Assembly: GCA_050289805.1 (NCBI GenBank)
Contig: JBNKGL010000002.1
Span: forward strand, 186,001-250,000
Direction: 5' to 3'
DNA from: JAUILA01 sp050289805
Lineage (GTDB): Bacteria; Bacteroidota; Bacteroidia; Cytophagales; Cyclobacteriaceae
DNA: 64,000 nucleotides
This document shows, in pieces, positions 16,674 to 26,781 of this stretch. A program made the translations under genes and the position numbers. A model generated the notes under the pieces. The model was given only the letters and a program-made list of their open reading frames with translations. It was not told where the DNA came from and searched no databases. Positions within the stretch are counted from its first letter, which is position 1. Each line of letters starts with the position of its first letter.

Positions 16674-19600
16674 ATGATGCACCATCAATCTTCAGAAACA
16701 GAATCCCTGACTATCTACAGATCCTCTGCCGGATCAGGTAAAACCTATACACTGACGAGGGAATACCTGTTACTTGCCCTTGCAGAGAGGGATCAGTTCG
16801 CATATCGCAGAATTCTCGCTGTGACTTTCACGAATAAAGCGATGAAAGAAATGAAGGACCGGATCATTGCCAAGCTTGACCAGTTTTCAAGGGGTGATCT
16901 TGATGATTCTATGGCACAGGAGCTGATTCAATTGTTGGGATGGGATACACAATTGTTTCAGGAACGTTGTTCTGCACTTTTATCAGAAGTACTGCACCAT
17001 TACAGTCATTTCGCCATTACGACCATTGACGCATTTTTCCAGCAGATCATCAGGAGCTTTGCCCGTGAACTTCATATTGCGGGCGGGTATCGGCTTGAGC
17101 TGGAACAGGACCTCGTTTACCGCGAGGTGATCCGCGATCTCATGGAGGAGGTGGATAGTAATAAACATGTACGCGGATGGCTGGCGGATTTTAGTTTTTC
17201 TAAACTCGACAATAACAGTGGGTGGGAGGTGGAACGAGAATTGCTTTCATTTCTTAAGGAGCTGGATCAGGAATCCTTTCGGTCAATCGAAGAGAAGATC
17301 AGGAAATACGATGATGCAAGGTATGTCCAACTGAAGGAGATAAGCGGAAAGAAGATCAGAATATTCGAAAATCACCTGCAGGAACTGGGTGAAAGGGCTG
17401 TTAATATTATCGAAGAATGCGGGCTGGAAGCGAAGGACTTTCTGGGAGGCCACGCGGTCAACTTTCTTTACAATGCGGAACAGGGAATCTTCGATGAGAA
17501 GGGACCAACACAAACCTTTAGGAACTGCGCATCCGGAGAGAAAAGCTGGTTTGCCAAAACCAAGGAAAAGTCGTTATCCGGGGAAATTGCAAAGCTTGAT
17601 TCCCTGGGTTTTAAGGAAATCGCAATGGACAGCCTGACGTATTGGGATCAACATGTGGAAGGCTATAAGACTGCACAGGCGGTTTATAAAAATATATACC
17701 TGTTTGCCCTTGCCGCTGATCTGCTCAGAAAGCTTGAGCACAACAAGCAGGAGCATGACATATTGTTTATTTCAGATGCTACCCGTTTGATCCGTAAACT
17801 TGTCAAGGAAACAGACGCCCCATTCATTTACGAAAAGGTGGGATCATTTTTTGAGCATTATCTGATTGATGAATTTCAGGATACTTCAGGCTTTCAATGG
17901 GACAGTTTTCGCCCTCTTATTGAAAATAGCCTGGCAGAAGGACGGAAGAATCTCATTGTAGGTGACGTGAAGCAATCCATTTACCGGTGGAGGGGGGGCG
18001 ACCTGGAATTGCTTCAGACGGAAGTTGAAAAGACCTTCGGACGGTTTTCGCCCGTTGTACGAAATCTGGATACCAATTACCGAAGCCGCAAAAATATAAT
18101 CGATTTTAATAACGCCGTTTTTTCTTGTATGCCGTCATTTTTACAGGATTCGTTTGATGAAAATATTGAAGATCCGGAATTTGATGTGGCTTCGATGCTT
18201 TCGTTGATATTCGGAGATGTGAAGCAGAAATTTTCCGGAAAACAAACAGATCCCGGTGGTTACGTGGAAGGGAGATTCTACGGCAAAAAGGAATTTGATG
18301 AAGAAATATTTCCTGCCATCGTTGAGGTGCTTAAGAAACTACAGGACCGGAAGGTGCCTTTAAAGGAAACCGCGATCCTTGTTCGGGATAATAAAGATGG
18401 CAAAGCCATCGCAGAGTACCTGATGCAATACCAGGAGCCTGGTTATTCATTTGAGATTGTTTCAAGCGAAACGCTCCATCTGTCTGCTTCTTCCGCGGTG
18501 AGCTGCCTTATCGCGGCACTCCGTTATATTCATGATCCCGGAGATGATCTTTCCCGCGCTGCACTCCTTCATTTTGCCAGAATATTGAATAATACACAAA
18601 ATGCCCGCCATGTATTTCAGGCCAATAACAGTGAAGAGGAACTGCTGGAAAAAATATCTGCGCTTAAACGGTTGCCGTTGTTTTCAATGATCGAATACCT
18701 CATCCATTATCTGGGATTGCAAAATTCCAAGGGTGACTTCCCATATCTGCAGACTTTTCAGGACCATGTTCTTGCCTACATGAAAAGGGAAAAAGGAGAT
18801 CTCCAGGGCTTTATAAATTTTTGGGATGACAAGCTCCATAAGGAAAGCATTCGTATTGCAGATGACCTGGATGCCATCAGAATCATGACGATTCATAAGG
18901 CCAAGGGACTGGAGTTTCATTCAGTGCTCATTCCATTCCTCAATTGGGAGATCAGTAAAAGCAGGGGAGTGAAGTGGTTTTCATATGATATGCAGGAAGG
19001 TGAGGACTCAACGATAGTACCTGTAAATTTTTCTTCAGAGCTGAACAAAACTGTATTCGCAAGTGAATTTCAGGAAGAGACCTACCGAAATTACCTTGAC
19101 AGCCTCAATCTCTTGTATGTAGCCTTTACCCGTGCTTCCCATGATTTGTGGTTCATGGCTAAAACAGGTGAAAAACGCTCAAGAATATCAGGGGTGATGG
19201 AAAGCCTTCTGAATAGTTCCTCATTGCCGGTTTCCCTTTCGTCTGATGCAGGAGTTTTTCGTTTCGGAGATGCTGAGTTTGAATTTGCAGGGGTTAAACA
19301 GCAGGTGGACAATGAAGTGGAAATCCAGCATTATTCATTTTTCAACTGGCAGGAGAAGACAAAATTGAAACCGGTGCCGGAGCGCTTACGAAACAGTGAG
19401 CAGCAGGTTTCTATTTCTATCGGATTGCTGGTTCATGAAATTCTGGCGAGCGTCAAGTACATCGGGGATGTTGCAGGGGCGCTTAATAATATTCGTTTTG
19501 CGGAAGGACTTACGGATCAACAGTTTCAGGGACTCAGATCCCGTCTCAAAGAGGCATTCAGGACGCCGGAGATCCGGCAATGGTTTGATGAATCGTGGGA

Positions 19601-19829
19601 GGTTAGAAATGAACAGGCAATTTTTTCTGCAGGACAGGAATTCAGACCCGACCGCGTGATGCACAGACAAGGCCATACGATGGTGATTGATTATAAAACC
19701 GGTCATGTTAAAGCAGCCGACCGAAGTCAAATGCAGACCTATTTGTCACTTGTAAAGAAATTATACCCGGGGAAGGTTGAGGGACGAATTTTATATCTCG
19801 AGGATTTACAAATTATTCATATCGAATGA
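16674..19829 (+). CDS. AddA/RecB-like UvrD helicase with C-terminal nuclease
   Basis: 1051 residues. It is a superfamily 1A helicase: Walker A SSAGSGKTYTLTREY (residues 17-31), Walker B YLIDEFQDTSGFQWDSF, motif III IVGDVKQSIYRWRGG, motif V TIHKAKGLEFHSVLIPF and motif VI LLYVAFTRASHDLW. A PD-(D/E)xK nuclease motif (MVIDYKTGH) is at the C-terminus. With the next gene it forms an AddAB-type machine that resects double-strand breaks for RecA. The next gene starts within its stop codon (four-base overlap), as expected for subunits made in equal amount. A second ATG at codon 2 is equally possible as the start. Confidence 0.92.
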   Translation: MMHHQSSETESLTIYRSSAGSGKTYTLTREYLLLALAERDQFAYRRILAVTFTNKAMKEMKDRIIAKLDQFSRGDLDDSMAQELIQLLGWDTQLFQERCSALLSEVLHHYSHFAITTIDAFFQQIIRSFARELHIAGGYRLELEQDLVYREVIRDLMEEVDSNKHVRGWLADFSFSKLDNNSGWEVERELLSFLKELDQESFRSIEEKIRKYDDARYVQLKEISGKKIRIFENHLQELGERAVNIIEECGLEAKDFLGGHAVNFLYNAEQGIFDEKGPTQTFRNCASGEKSWFAKTKEKSLSGEIAKLDSLGFKEIAMDSLTYWDQHVEGYKTAQAVYKNIYLFALAADLLRKLEHNKQEHDILFISDATRLIRKLVKETDAPFIYEKVGSFFEHYLIDEFQDTSGFQWDSFRPLIENSLAEGRKNLIVGDVKQSIYRWRGGDLELLQTEVEKTFGRFSPVVRNLDTNYRSRKNIIDFNNAVFSCMPSFLQDSFDENIEDPEFDVASMLSLIFGDVKQKFSGKQTDPGGYVEGRFYGKKEFDEEIFPAIVEVLKKLQDRKVPLKETAILVRDNKDGKAIAEYLMQYQEPGYSFEIVSSETLHLSASSAVSCLIAALRYIHDPGDDLSRAALLHFARILNNTQNARHVFQANNSEEELLEKISALKRLPLFSMIEYLIHYLGLQNSKGDFPYLQTFQDHVLAYMKREKGDLQGFINFWDDKLHKESIRIADDLDAIRIMTIHKAKGLEFHSVLIPFLNWEISKSRGVKWFSYDMQEGEDSTIVPVNFSSELNKTVFASEFQEETYRNYLDSLNLLYVAFTRASHDLWFMAKTGEKRSRISGVMESLLNSSSLPVSLSSDAGVFRFGDAEFEFAGVKQQVDNEVEIQHYSFFNWQEKTKLKPVPERLRNSEQQVSISIGLLVHEILASVKYIGDVAGALNNIRFAEGLTDQQFQGLRSRLKEAFRTPEIRQWFDESWEVRNEQAIFSAGQEFRPDRVMHRQGHTMVIDYKTGHVKAADRSQMQTYLSLVKKLYPGKVEGRILYLEDLQIIHIE

Positions 19830-22618
19830 CAGGCTTTTTATACCAGGTTGCGAATGCGCTATTGGAACAGTACGGTGATGATATGAGCCGCGTAACGGTG
19901 ATTTTTCCAAATCAGCGTGCCGGGTTATATCTGCGCCAGATATTGCGTTCCAAAGCGGATCATCCGGTATGGGCCCCATCGATCATTTCATTTCGCGACC
20001 TTGTTCAACGGGAATCCGATTTGGTTGTGCCGGATGCTTTGTTCCTGACATTTGAATTATATAAGGTTTATCACCGGATAATTCCTACCGGGGAAGCGTT
20101 TGAGGATTTTTATTTCTGGGGGCAAATGTTGCTGCGCGATTTTGATGAGATAGATAAGTACATGGTTCCTGCTGAAAACCTGTATAAGGACCTGAGTCGT
20201 CAAAAAGAACTGGATATGGCATTCGATTTTCTTACCGATGAACAGAAGCTGTTAATACAGTCATTCTGGCGGGGGTTTGAAGGTGAAAGATCCGAGTCAC
20301 AGGAGCAATTTCTTAAAATCTGGAATAAGCTTTATGATGTTTATGTGGCCTTTACAGACAGATTGAAAGATCAGGGTTATGCATATGAAGGGAGTATGTA
20401 CCGTCAGCTGGCTGAAAATTTGGAAACCCATGACTGGCGACAGCAGAGTGATGTCCTTTGGTTTGCGGGTTTTAATGCGTTAACCCTTGCAGAGGAAAAG
20501 ATTATAAAACATCTGCTCGAAAGTCATGATACAAGAATATTCTGGGATATAGATGATTATTATGTTCATGACAGGCGCCAGGAAGCAGGGCGTTTTATTC
20601 GTTCATTCCGAAAGGATCCCCACCTGAAAAAAACCATCCCTGAAGTTTTGCCAAAAAATATCGGCAAGGGAGATCAGGATGTCCGGATTATCGGTGTGCC
20701 GCAATATGTGGGACAGGCAAAATTATGTAGCGGATTGCTTCAGGATACACTGGAGGAATTTCCGGAACTTGATCAAAGGAGGATCGCGGTTGTGCTGGCA
20801 GATGAAACCTTGCTGTTACCAGTACTCCATTCACTGCCGGAAGCCGTTGATACGATCAATATTACCATGGGTTTTCCCCTGATCTATGCACCTCTCAGCG
20901 GACTTATTGAGCTATTTACGGAATTGCATTTACTATCGAGGGATCTGGACGGGAAAATTAAATTTCATTACAGGCAGATCCAGGCTATTGAGAACCACCC
21001 GATGATGGCCGATCATCTGCCAGCCAACAGACCTTGGCAGAACGACCGTGAACAACGGCTTTACTGGGACATTTCAAGCCTGGCGATCAGTCCGCTGTAT
21101 GAATTGATATTCCGGAGCACGAACGGAGATTTTGTCTCCTATCTGATATCTATTCTTGAAGAATTATCGGTTATAACAGGCGGTGGAGATATGATTGCGG
21201 CATCTCATATCCATTATTTCCTGAAACACTTAAACAGGTACAAGGATATGATGGATCAGGAAATTGGTGTCGATACATTTCGGCGCCTTTTCAGGCAGCT
21301 TGTTCGTATGGACAAGATACCCTTTACCGGGGAGCCGCTGGAAGGTCTCCAGATCATGGGTGTTTTGGAAACAAGAAATCTTGATTTTGATCACATTTTT
21401 GTGCTCGGGATGAATGAGGAATCTTTTCCGGCAGGGAAGAATAAACATTCCTACATACCCTACAACTTACGCAAGGCATATGATCTGCCGCATTTTGATC
21501 AGCAGGATGCTATCTATGCATATCTCTTTTACAGGTTATTGCATAATGCCGGCCGAGCCACATTCATCTATAATACTGAAGGGGATGACCTCGGCGGAGA
21601 AGAAATGAGCCGTTTCCTGAAACAGCTCATATACGAGCAGCCCATGCCGGTTCGTAATATTTTACTTCGAAGTAAAGCCCACGCAGGTACAACAGATTCG
21701 ATTTCTGTGCAACAGGATGCCACATCACTTGCCCGGCTGAACAGGTACATGTCGCCTGAAGCAAACAAAATGCTATCGCCAAGCGCGATCAATACCTACC
21801 TGGATTGCAATCTCAAATTCTACTTTAAATATGTGGCGCAGCTATATGAAAGCGATGAGCTGGAAGATAATGTGGATGCGCGCACTTTAGGATCCCTGAT
21901 CCACGACGGGATTGAATTTCTTTATACACCTTATCTTGGAGGCGAGGTATCGAAGGAGGAAGTCAGGAAATTGAACTCGAGCGTTCCGGATGCTGTCATG
22001 GCAGGTTTCAGGAAACACTACAAAATTCCGGACAGTGACACTTTTGAGCCCGAAGGTAAAAACATCATTGCCGCCAGTGTCGCTGAAAGATTTCTCAGGA
22101 AAATTCTCGAGAAGGATGAAATGTATGCTCCCTTCACTGTTCTTGGTCTGGAAAAAGAGGTGGCAGGCATTCGTAAACTCTCAGGCGGAAGGGAAATTCG
22201 GGTAGGGGGAAAGGTCGACCGGATTGATATGAAAGACGGCTTAATCCGAATCATTGACTTCAAAACCGGGTCAGATGACAATAAATTTGACGGGCTTGAC
22301 AGCTTATTTACCTCTTCAAGAAATAAGGCTGCATTTCAGACATTTTTCTATGCCATGCTTTATTCCCAAAATAATGAGGCGATTTCTGTTGTACCGGCAG
22401 TTTATAACCGCAATGCCCTGTTCCAGGACAGAGATCCGCTTTTTAAGGATAAGGTACGTAAGGTTAGGGTAACGAGTTTGAAGCCTTACGCCGCTTATGG
22501 CCAGTCTCTTGATAACCTGCTGGAAAATATTTTTGATCCTGAGGCCCGGTTTGAACAAATTGAGTCTGTAAAGCCATGTGAGAGATGCCCTTATAATGTG
22601 ATTTGTCAGCGGGTCTGA
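19826..22618 (+). CDS. AddB-like PD-(D/E)XK nuclease subunit with Fe-S staple
   Basis: 930 residues. The N-terminal half is a degenerate helicase-like region (VTVIFPNQRAGLYLRQIL) without a Walker A lysine. The C-terminal third is a RecB-type nuclease: LSPSAINTYLDCNLKFYFKY begins the domain and IRIIDFKTGSDD carries the Asp-x-Lys catalytic pair. The single Cys in YLDC together with CERCPYNVIC at the end matches the four-cysteine 4Fe-4S staple of AddB-type nucleases. It is the partner of the preceding helicase-nuclease. Its stop directly abuts the stop of the next, convergent gene. Confidence 0.9.
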   Translation: MTGFLYQVANALLEQYGDDMSRVTVIFPNQRAGLYLRQILRSKADHPVWAPSIISFRDLVQRESDLVVPDALFLTFELYKVYHRIIPTGEAFEDFYFWGQMLLRDFDEIDKYMVPAENLYKDLSRQKELDMAFDFLTDEQKLLIQSFWRGFEGERSESQEQFLKIWNKLYDVYVAFTDRLKDQGYAYEGSMYRQLAENLETHDWRQQSDVLWFAGFNALTLAEEKIIKHLLESHDTRIFWDIDDYYVHDRRQEAGRFIRSFRKDPHLKKTIPEVLPKNIGKGDQDVRIIGVPQYVGQAKLCSGLLQDTLEEFPELDQRRIAVVLADETLLLPVLHSLPEAVDTINITMGFPLIYAPLSGLIELFTELHLLSRDLDGKIKFHYRQIQAIENHPMMADHLPANRPWQNDREQRLYWDISSLAISPLYELIFRSTNGDFVSYLISILEELSVITGGGDMIAASHIHYFLKHLNRYKDMMDQEIGVDTFRRLFRQLVRMDKIPFTGEPLEGLQIMGVLETRNLDFDHIFVLGMNEESFPAGKNKHSYIPYNLRKAYDLPHFDQQDAIYAYLFYRLLHNAGRATFIYNTEGDDLGGEEMSRFLKQLIYEQPMPVRNILLRSKAHAGTTDSISVQQDATSLARLNRYMSPEANKMLSPSAINTYLDCNLKFYFKYVAQLYESDELEDNVDARTLGSLIHDGIEFLYTPYLGGEVSKEEVRKLNSSVPDAVMAGFRKHYKIPDSDTFEPEGKNIIAASVAERFLRKILEKDEMYAPFTVLGLEKEVAGIRKLSGGREIRVGGKVDRIDMKDGLIRIIDFKTGSDDNKFDGLDSLFTSSRNKAAFQTFFYAMLYSQNNEAISVVPAVYNRNALFQDRDPLFKDKVRKVRVTSLKPYAAYGQSLDNLLENIFDPEARFEQIESVKPCERCPYNVICQRV

Positions 22619-23317
22619 TCAGGTTCCGAAGAGGATTCCGATCGAGATTTCAAGGCCTGTGAAATCAATTTTAGCATCTTTCCACTCCACTTGCCGTGAC
22701 TCCAGCGGCCCGCTCATTGATCCCCCGATATAGCTGCCTGTCATTTCGAATGGAGCATCTCCGATAAAATAATTTGCCTCTAGAGACAGACCCCATTGAT
22801 TGGAAACATAAAAAACAAATTCAGAACCAAAGAAGAAACCTAAACCTATCCCGTGTTTCCCGTCCATATCGGAATCGGCAACATCCCAGGATTCATATAC
22901 CCGGATCGCTTTGTCGAGGTTTCCATGATTGATCTTATTGTCGAATCCATAAAAAGCGAATCCACCGCCTTTGATACGGAATTCTGTGGTTTGCCCTACG
23001 AGCTGCAAAACAAGTTCTAGGGGAACCATAATCGTGAAATTAGGGCCTACAATGGCATCGTTGGTTTTAAAATTATCGATATCCTTGACATTCATTCCGG
23101 ACATTCTGTAGAGCGAAAACCCAGTTTGTATGGCCATAAACCGATTCAGATCCACTCCCACACCGCGGAGTGAGAAAGGGCTGATTGGTGTTGAGAAATA
23201 GCCGTTTTTAGGAATGAAATAAGAGAAGGATAAACCGACTTCCTGGGCATTTGATTTTAAGGATGTGGCGCCGGTGATTAAGGCAATCAGGAGAAAAATG
23301 GAAAGTAAACGTTTCAT
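22619..23317 (-). CDS. secreted, probably outer-membrane beta-barrel protein
   Basis: 232 residues with a signal peptide (MKRLLSIFLLIALITGATS, cleaved near SNA-Q). Alternating hydrophobic and polar residues, many glycines and aromatics, and a final aromatic-poor strand (LEISIGILFGT) suggest a small beta-barrel of the outer membrane. No defined family is recognised. It is monocistronic, between the AddB-like gene (convergent, no gap) and the divergent amidohydrolase. Confidence 0.6.
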   Translation of the reverse strand: MKRLLSIFLLIALITGATSLKSNAQEVGLSFSYFIPKNGYFSTPISPFSLRGVGVDLNRFMAIQTGFSLYRMSGMNVKDIDNFKTNDAIVGPNFTIMVPLELVLQLVGQTTEFRIKGGGFAFYGFDNKINHGNLDKAIRVYESWDVADSDMDGKHGIGLGFFFGSEFVFYVSNQWGLSLEANYFIGDAPFEMTGSYIGGSMSGPLESRQVEWKDAKIDFTGLEISIGILFGT

Positions 23318-23392
23318 ATTTATATGAAAGGTTAATGAAAAATAGTCATACCGTACTAACTTAACGAGTCAAGCTAAACAAACATACATATC

Positions 23393-25123
23393 ATGCGATC
23401 AAAACGAAGACTTTGGGTACTGTTATTTGCATCCATTTCTTACATAGCCATGAATGGCTGTACTTCAACGGAAAACAAAGTACAGGCAGATATGGTCATC
23501 AGTGGAGGAACAATTTATACCATGGATTCGGCAAGCCCGGTCGTGGAAGCGGTAGCGGTAGCCAATAACAAAATAATCTATGCAGGCCCGGCTGAAGGGC
23601 TGCAGCAATTCATAACTGAAAATACGAAGCAGGTTGATCTCGAAGGAAAAACCATGACCCCGGGCTGGGTTGAGGGCCATGGCCATTTTATGGGCATGGG
23701 ATATAATAAACTTGACCTTGACCTGATCGATGTGCGTAGTTACCAGGAAATGGTAGATCGTGTACAGGAAGCAGTAGCAAACGCACAACCCGGCGAGTGG
23801 ATTGTAGGCCGCGGGTGGCATCAGAGTAAATGGAATATGCCGGCGGAGGAAATGGTTAAAGGGTTTCCTACCAATGATGGCTTGAATGAGGTTTCGCCGG
23901 ATAATCCTGTTGTTCTTCGCCATGCGAGCGGTCATGCGCTCATAGCCAATGATAAAGCAATGGAAGTGGCCGGAGTACTGCCAATGAGTACCGAGAACAT
24001 GCAGAATATGGAACTGGAAGGTGGGGAAATTATTCGGGATGAAATGGGCAATCCGACAGGAATATTTAATGAGCGGGCGATGGGTCTCCTTGCGAAAAAC
24101 ACACCGGAAAACACGCCGGAGAGGCAGGCTAAAGCCTTTTCACTGGCGGTTCAGAACTGCTGGGAAAATGGTATTACAGCATTTCATGACGCCGGTGTGG
24201 GTCGTGAGACAATAGAATTGTACCGTGGATATGAGGCGAAAGACTCGCTGGGGGTACGGCTGTATGTCATGGTTACCGGCTTTGAGCCTGATTACGTGGA
24301 AGAATGGTTTCAGCGGGGGCCGCAAATTGATACTACAGGTTGGCTGACCATCCGTTCCGTTAAGTTGAATTGTGATGGAGCGCTTGGTTCCAGGGGTGCC
24401 TGGTTGCTGGAGCCTTATACGGATCGGGCAGGACACTATGGGCATGAAACCCTGCCGATGTCCGTAGTGGCAGATATGGCAGAAAAAGGTTTAAAATATG
24501 GATTTCAGATTTGTTCGCATGCGATAGGCGACAGGGCTAACCAGGAAATTCTTGATCGCTATGAGGCGGCATTTACAGCGAATTCTGAAGCGGCGGCAGA
24601 TCACAGGTACAGGATCGAACATGCACAGCACCTTCATCCTGATGACATTCCCAGGTTTGGTGAATTGGGCGTTATTCCGGCCATGCAGGCAATCCATATG
24701 GCTTCAGACCGGCCCTGGGCAATTGATCGATTGGGAGAACAACGCATTGTGGAAGGTGCTTATGTCTGGCAAAAACTCCTGAAATCGGGGGCGCGTATCG
24801 TGAACGGTACCGATGTGCCGGTGGAGCCGATTAATCCGATTGCGTCTTTCTACGCCAGTGTAGCCCGAAAAACATTGGAAGGTACACCTGAAGGCGGGTA
24901 TGAGCCGGATCAGCGGATGACCCGTGAAGAGGCGTTGCGGTCCTATACCCTGGATGCCTCCTATGGTGCATTTATGGAAGATCTTACCGGTTCAATTGAA
25001 GTTGGAAAACTGGCAGATTTTACCGTGCTTGACCGTGATATTATGACGGTTCCCGAAAATGAAATTTTGAACACACAGGTGGCAATGACCATCGTCGACG
25101 GACATATTGTTTATGAGAAATAA
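23393..25123 (+). CDS. YtcJ-like amidohydrolase, lipoprotein
   Basis: 576 residues. A lipoprotein signal (LFASISYIAMNGC, Cys about residue 23) is followed by an amidohydrolase-3 (YtcJ/LAF3) domain. Metal ligands appear in TPGWVEGHGHFMG, further His in FQICSHAIGDRANQ and RIEHAQHLHP, and the late Asp in IVNGTDVPVEP. The family cleaves amide or imine bonds of unknown substrates; in Bacteroidota it is usually anchored outside the cytoplasm, as here. It overlaps the next gene by 11 bases, so the two are translated together. Confidence 0.88.
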   Translation: MRSKRRLWVLLFASISYIAMNGCTSTENKVQADMVISGGTIYTMDSASPVVEAVAVANNKIIYAGPAEGLQQFITENTKQVDLEGKTMTPGWVEGHGHFMGMGYNKLDLDLIDVRSYQEMVDRVQEAVANAQPGEWIVGRGWHQSKWNMPAEEMVKGFPTNDGLNEVSPDNPVVLRHASGHALIANDKAMEVAGVLPMSTENMQNMELEGGEIIRDEMGNPTGIFNERAMGLLAKNTPENTPERQAKAFSLAVQNCWENGITAFHDAGVGRETIELYRGYEAKDSLGVRLYVMVTGFEPDYVEEWFQRGPQIDTTGWLTIRSVKLNCDGALGSRGAWLLEPYTDRAGHYGHETLPMSVVADMAEKGLKYGFQICSHAIGDRANQEILDRYEAAFTANSEAAADHRYRIEHAQHLHPDDIPRFGELGVIPAMQAIHMASDRPWAIDRLGEQRIVEGAYVWQKLLKSGARIVNGTDVPVEPINPIASFYASVARKTLEGTPEGGYEPDQRMTREEALRSYTLDASYGAFMEDLTGSIEVGKLADFTVLDRDIMTVPENEILNTQVAMTIVDGHIVYEK

Positions 25124-26198
25124 TTGGTCTCACATACGAACTCCCACCCTGTTAATTGATGAAAAACGGGTTCGGCAGAATATTCACAGGATGGTTCAAA
25201 AGGCGAAAAAAACCGGAAAAATATTCCGGCCGCACTTTAAGACTCATCAGTCCCGTGCAATTGGAGAATGGTTTCGGGATGAGGGGGTAAGCCAAATTAC
25301 GGTTTCTTCCGTTGGAATGGCAGAATATTTTGCCTCGAATGGATGGGGAGATATTACGATTGCATTTCCCTGTAACATTCGTCAGGCCGACCGCATTGAC
25401 GAGCTCGCGTCGAAAATTGATGTTTCCATCCTGGTGGACAACAGCCAGGTGATTAAAGCGATTGATAAGCTTGTGAATCACAAATTGCGTGTATTTATTG
25501 AAATTGACACTGGAAGTGACCGAACAGGTGTGCATCATGAGAATATAGATGAAGTAAAACGTCTTCATGGGGTGATCCTCGAAGCAGAAAACCTGGAGTT
25601 TGCCGGTATTTACTCCCATGCAGGCCATACCTATGTATGCCGGACAAAGGAGGAAGTGATCAAAACGGCCGGTGAGGCCATTTCACGGCTTGAATTTGTG
25701 GCAGGGTCCTTTGATGAAAAAATAGGAGTGTGTTATGGTGATACCCCGGGATGTTCAGTTCTTGATGATTTTGGCAACTTTGTGACCGACCTGAGTCCGG
25801 GAAATTTCGTTTTCTATGATATGATGCAGGTAAATATCGGTACCTGTAAGCCGGAGGATATCGGTGTAGCGGTTATTTGTCCGGTCGTAACCGGAAAAGA
25901 ACAGGAACCTGTAGTTACACTCTATGGAGGTGCGGTTCACTTTTCAAAGGAACAGCTTGACGATGGATCATTTGGCAAGGTTGCACAACTAACAGAGTCA
26001 GCCTGGGATGCGTCAATCATTGGCAGCCTTGAACGTATTTCACAGGAACACGGATTAGTCCGGCTGGAAACCGGAGAAGCAGAGCCGGGCGATGTTTTGG
26101 TAGTTCTTCCCGTTCACTCCTGCCTAACAGCAGAGTGTATGGCGAAATACCTCACGTTGAATGGTGTATACCTGGACCACTATCAAAAAAGCCGGTAA
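25113..26198 (+). CDS. D-threonine aldolase/D-serine dehydratase-like PLP enzyme
   Basis: 361 residues from the ATG at 25113; a TTG two codons earlier is less likely. Fold-III PLP domain with the cofactor lysine in IFRPHFKTHQS, glycine and histidine segments (GIYSHAGHTY), and a C-terminal metal site with His and Cys (VLPVHSCLTAECM) typical of the D-threonine aldolase and eukaryotic-type D-serine dehydratase family. It converts a D-beta-hydroxy amino acid; the exact reaction is not readable. Coupling to the exported amidohydrolase upstream suggests joint use of a D-amino-acid derivative, which is inference. Confidence 0.85.
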   Translation: MRNNWSHIRTPTLLIDEKRVRQNIHRMVQKAKKTGKIFRPHFKTHQSRAIGEWFRDEGVSQITVSSVGMAEYFASNGWGDITIAFPCNIRQADRIDELASKIDVSILVDNSQVIKAIDKLVNHKLRVFIEIDTGSDRTGVHHENIDEVKRLHGVILEAENLEFAGIYSHAGHTYVCRTKEEVIKTAGEAISRLEFVAGSFDEKIGVCYGDTPGCSVLDDFGNFVTDLSPGNFVFYDMMQVNIGTCKPEDIGVAVICPVVTGKEQEPVVTLYGGAVHFSKEQLDDGSFGKVAQLTESAWDASIIGSLERISQEHGLVRLETGEAEPGDVLVVLPVHSCLTAECMAKYLTLNGVYLDHYQKSR

Positions 26199-26216
26199 TT
26201 AACCGGCTTCTTTCTT
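26191..26216. terminator. bidirectional terminator
   Basis: GCCGGT and ACCGGC form a six-pair stem around AATTA, flanked by six A upstream and TTCTTTCTT downstream. It overlaps the stop of the PLP enzyme and serves the convergent TerB-like gene too. Confidence 0.75.
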
Positions 26217-26610
26217 ATTTCAGGAATTTCTGTGTTTTCTTTTTCAGGTGATCTCGATCGGCAGTGATTGCCGGGTCACTGAATATCTTGCTGGAAAGTT
26301 CCGCAATAACACCCTTTTTATATCCAAGTCGTTCCGCGATATCCTGGCAGAAAGTTATTTCACTCTTAAATACCTGTCCATCGACTTTCATCAGTTGCAC
26401 GACATGATATAGATGTTCAAATTTCTGATCGCTGCTGAGCATGCTAAGGTCACCAATAGGTTTTGCCGGGTTTCCCAGCATTTGGTCAATTTCTTCCCTG
26501 GTAAGGCCGTTTGACTGTCCGATCATATGGATCAGTCGCGCTTCTTTTTCTGCCACCTGATTGTCACTGGCTGCCAGTTGTATCAATACATTGAGTCTTT
26601 CTTGTACCAT
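26215..26610 (-). CDS. TerB-family (tellurite-resistance-like) protein
   Basis: 131 residues from the ATG at 26610 (MVQERLNVLIQLAASDNQVA). It is all alpha-helical, with the acidic helix pattern of TerB domains: AASDNQVAEKEARLI in the first half and LMKVDGQVFKSEITF in the second, the metal-binding Asp/Glu pairs. Family members bind divalent metal and are linked to membrane stress complexes. No other ter gene is nearby, so this is a stand-alone member of unknown role. Confidence 0.75.
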   Translation of the reverse strand: MVQERLNVLIQLAASDNQVAEKEARLIHMIGQSNGLTREEIDQMLGNPAKPIGDLSMLSSDQKFEHLYHVVQLMKVDGQVFKSEITFCQDIAERLGYKKGVIAELSSKIFSDPAITADRDHLKKKTQKFLK

Positions 26611-26781
26611 GATAAAAATGATTGCGTTTTTCAAAACTTAAATGTATTTAAAAATACTTCACGGAACTGGTCAAAATAACCTTGAATTATTACACTTGTA
26701 GTTATTTCAACATTTGATGCGCACCTGATGCAACCCTTGTTACCTTGTTTTGTCTTTGGAGTGAATATTAATTAAAAAGTC

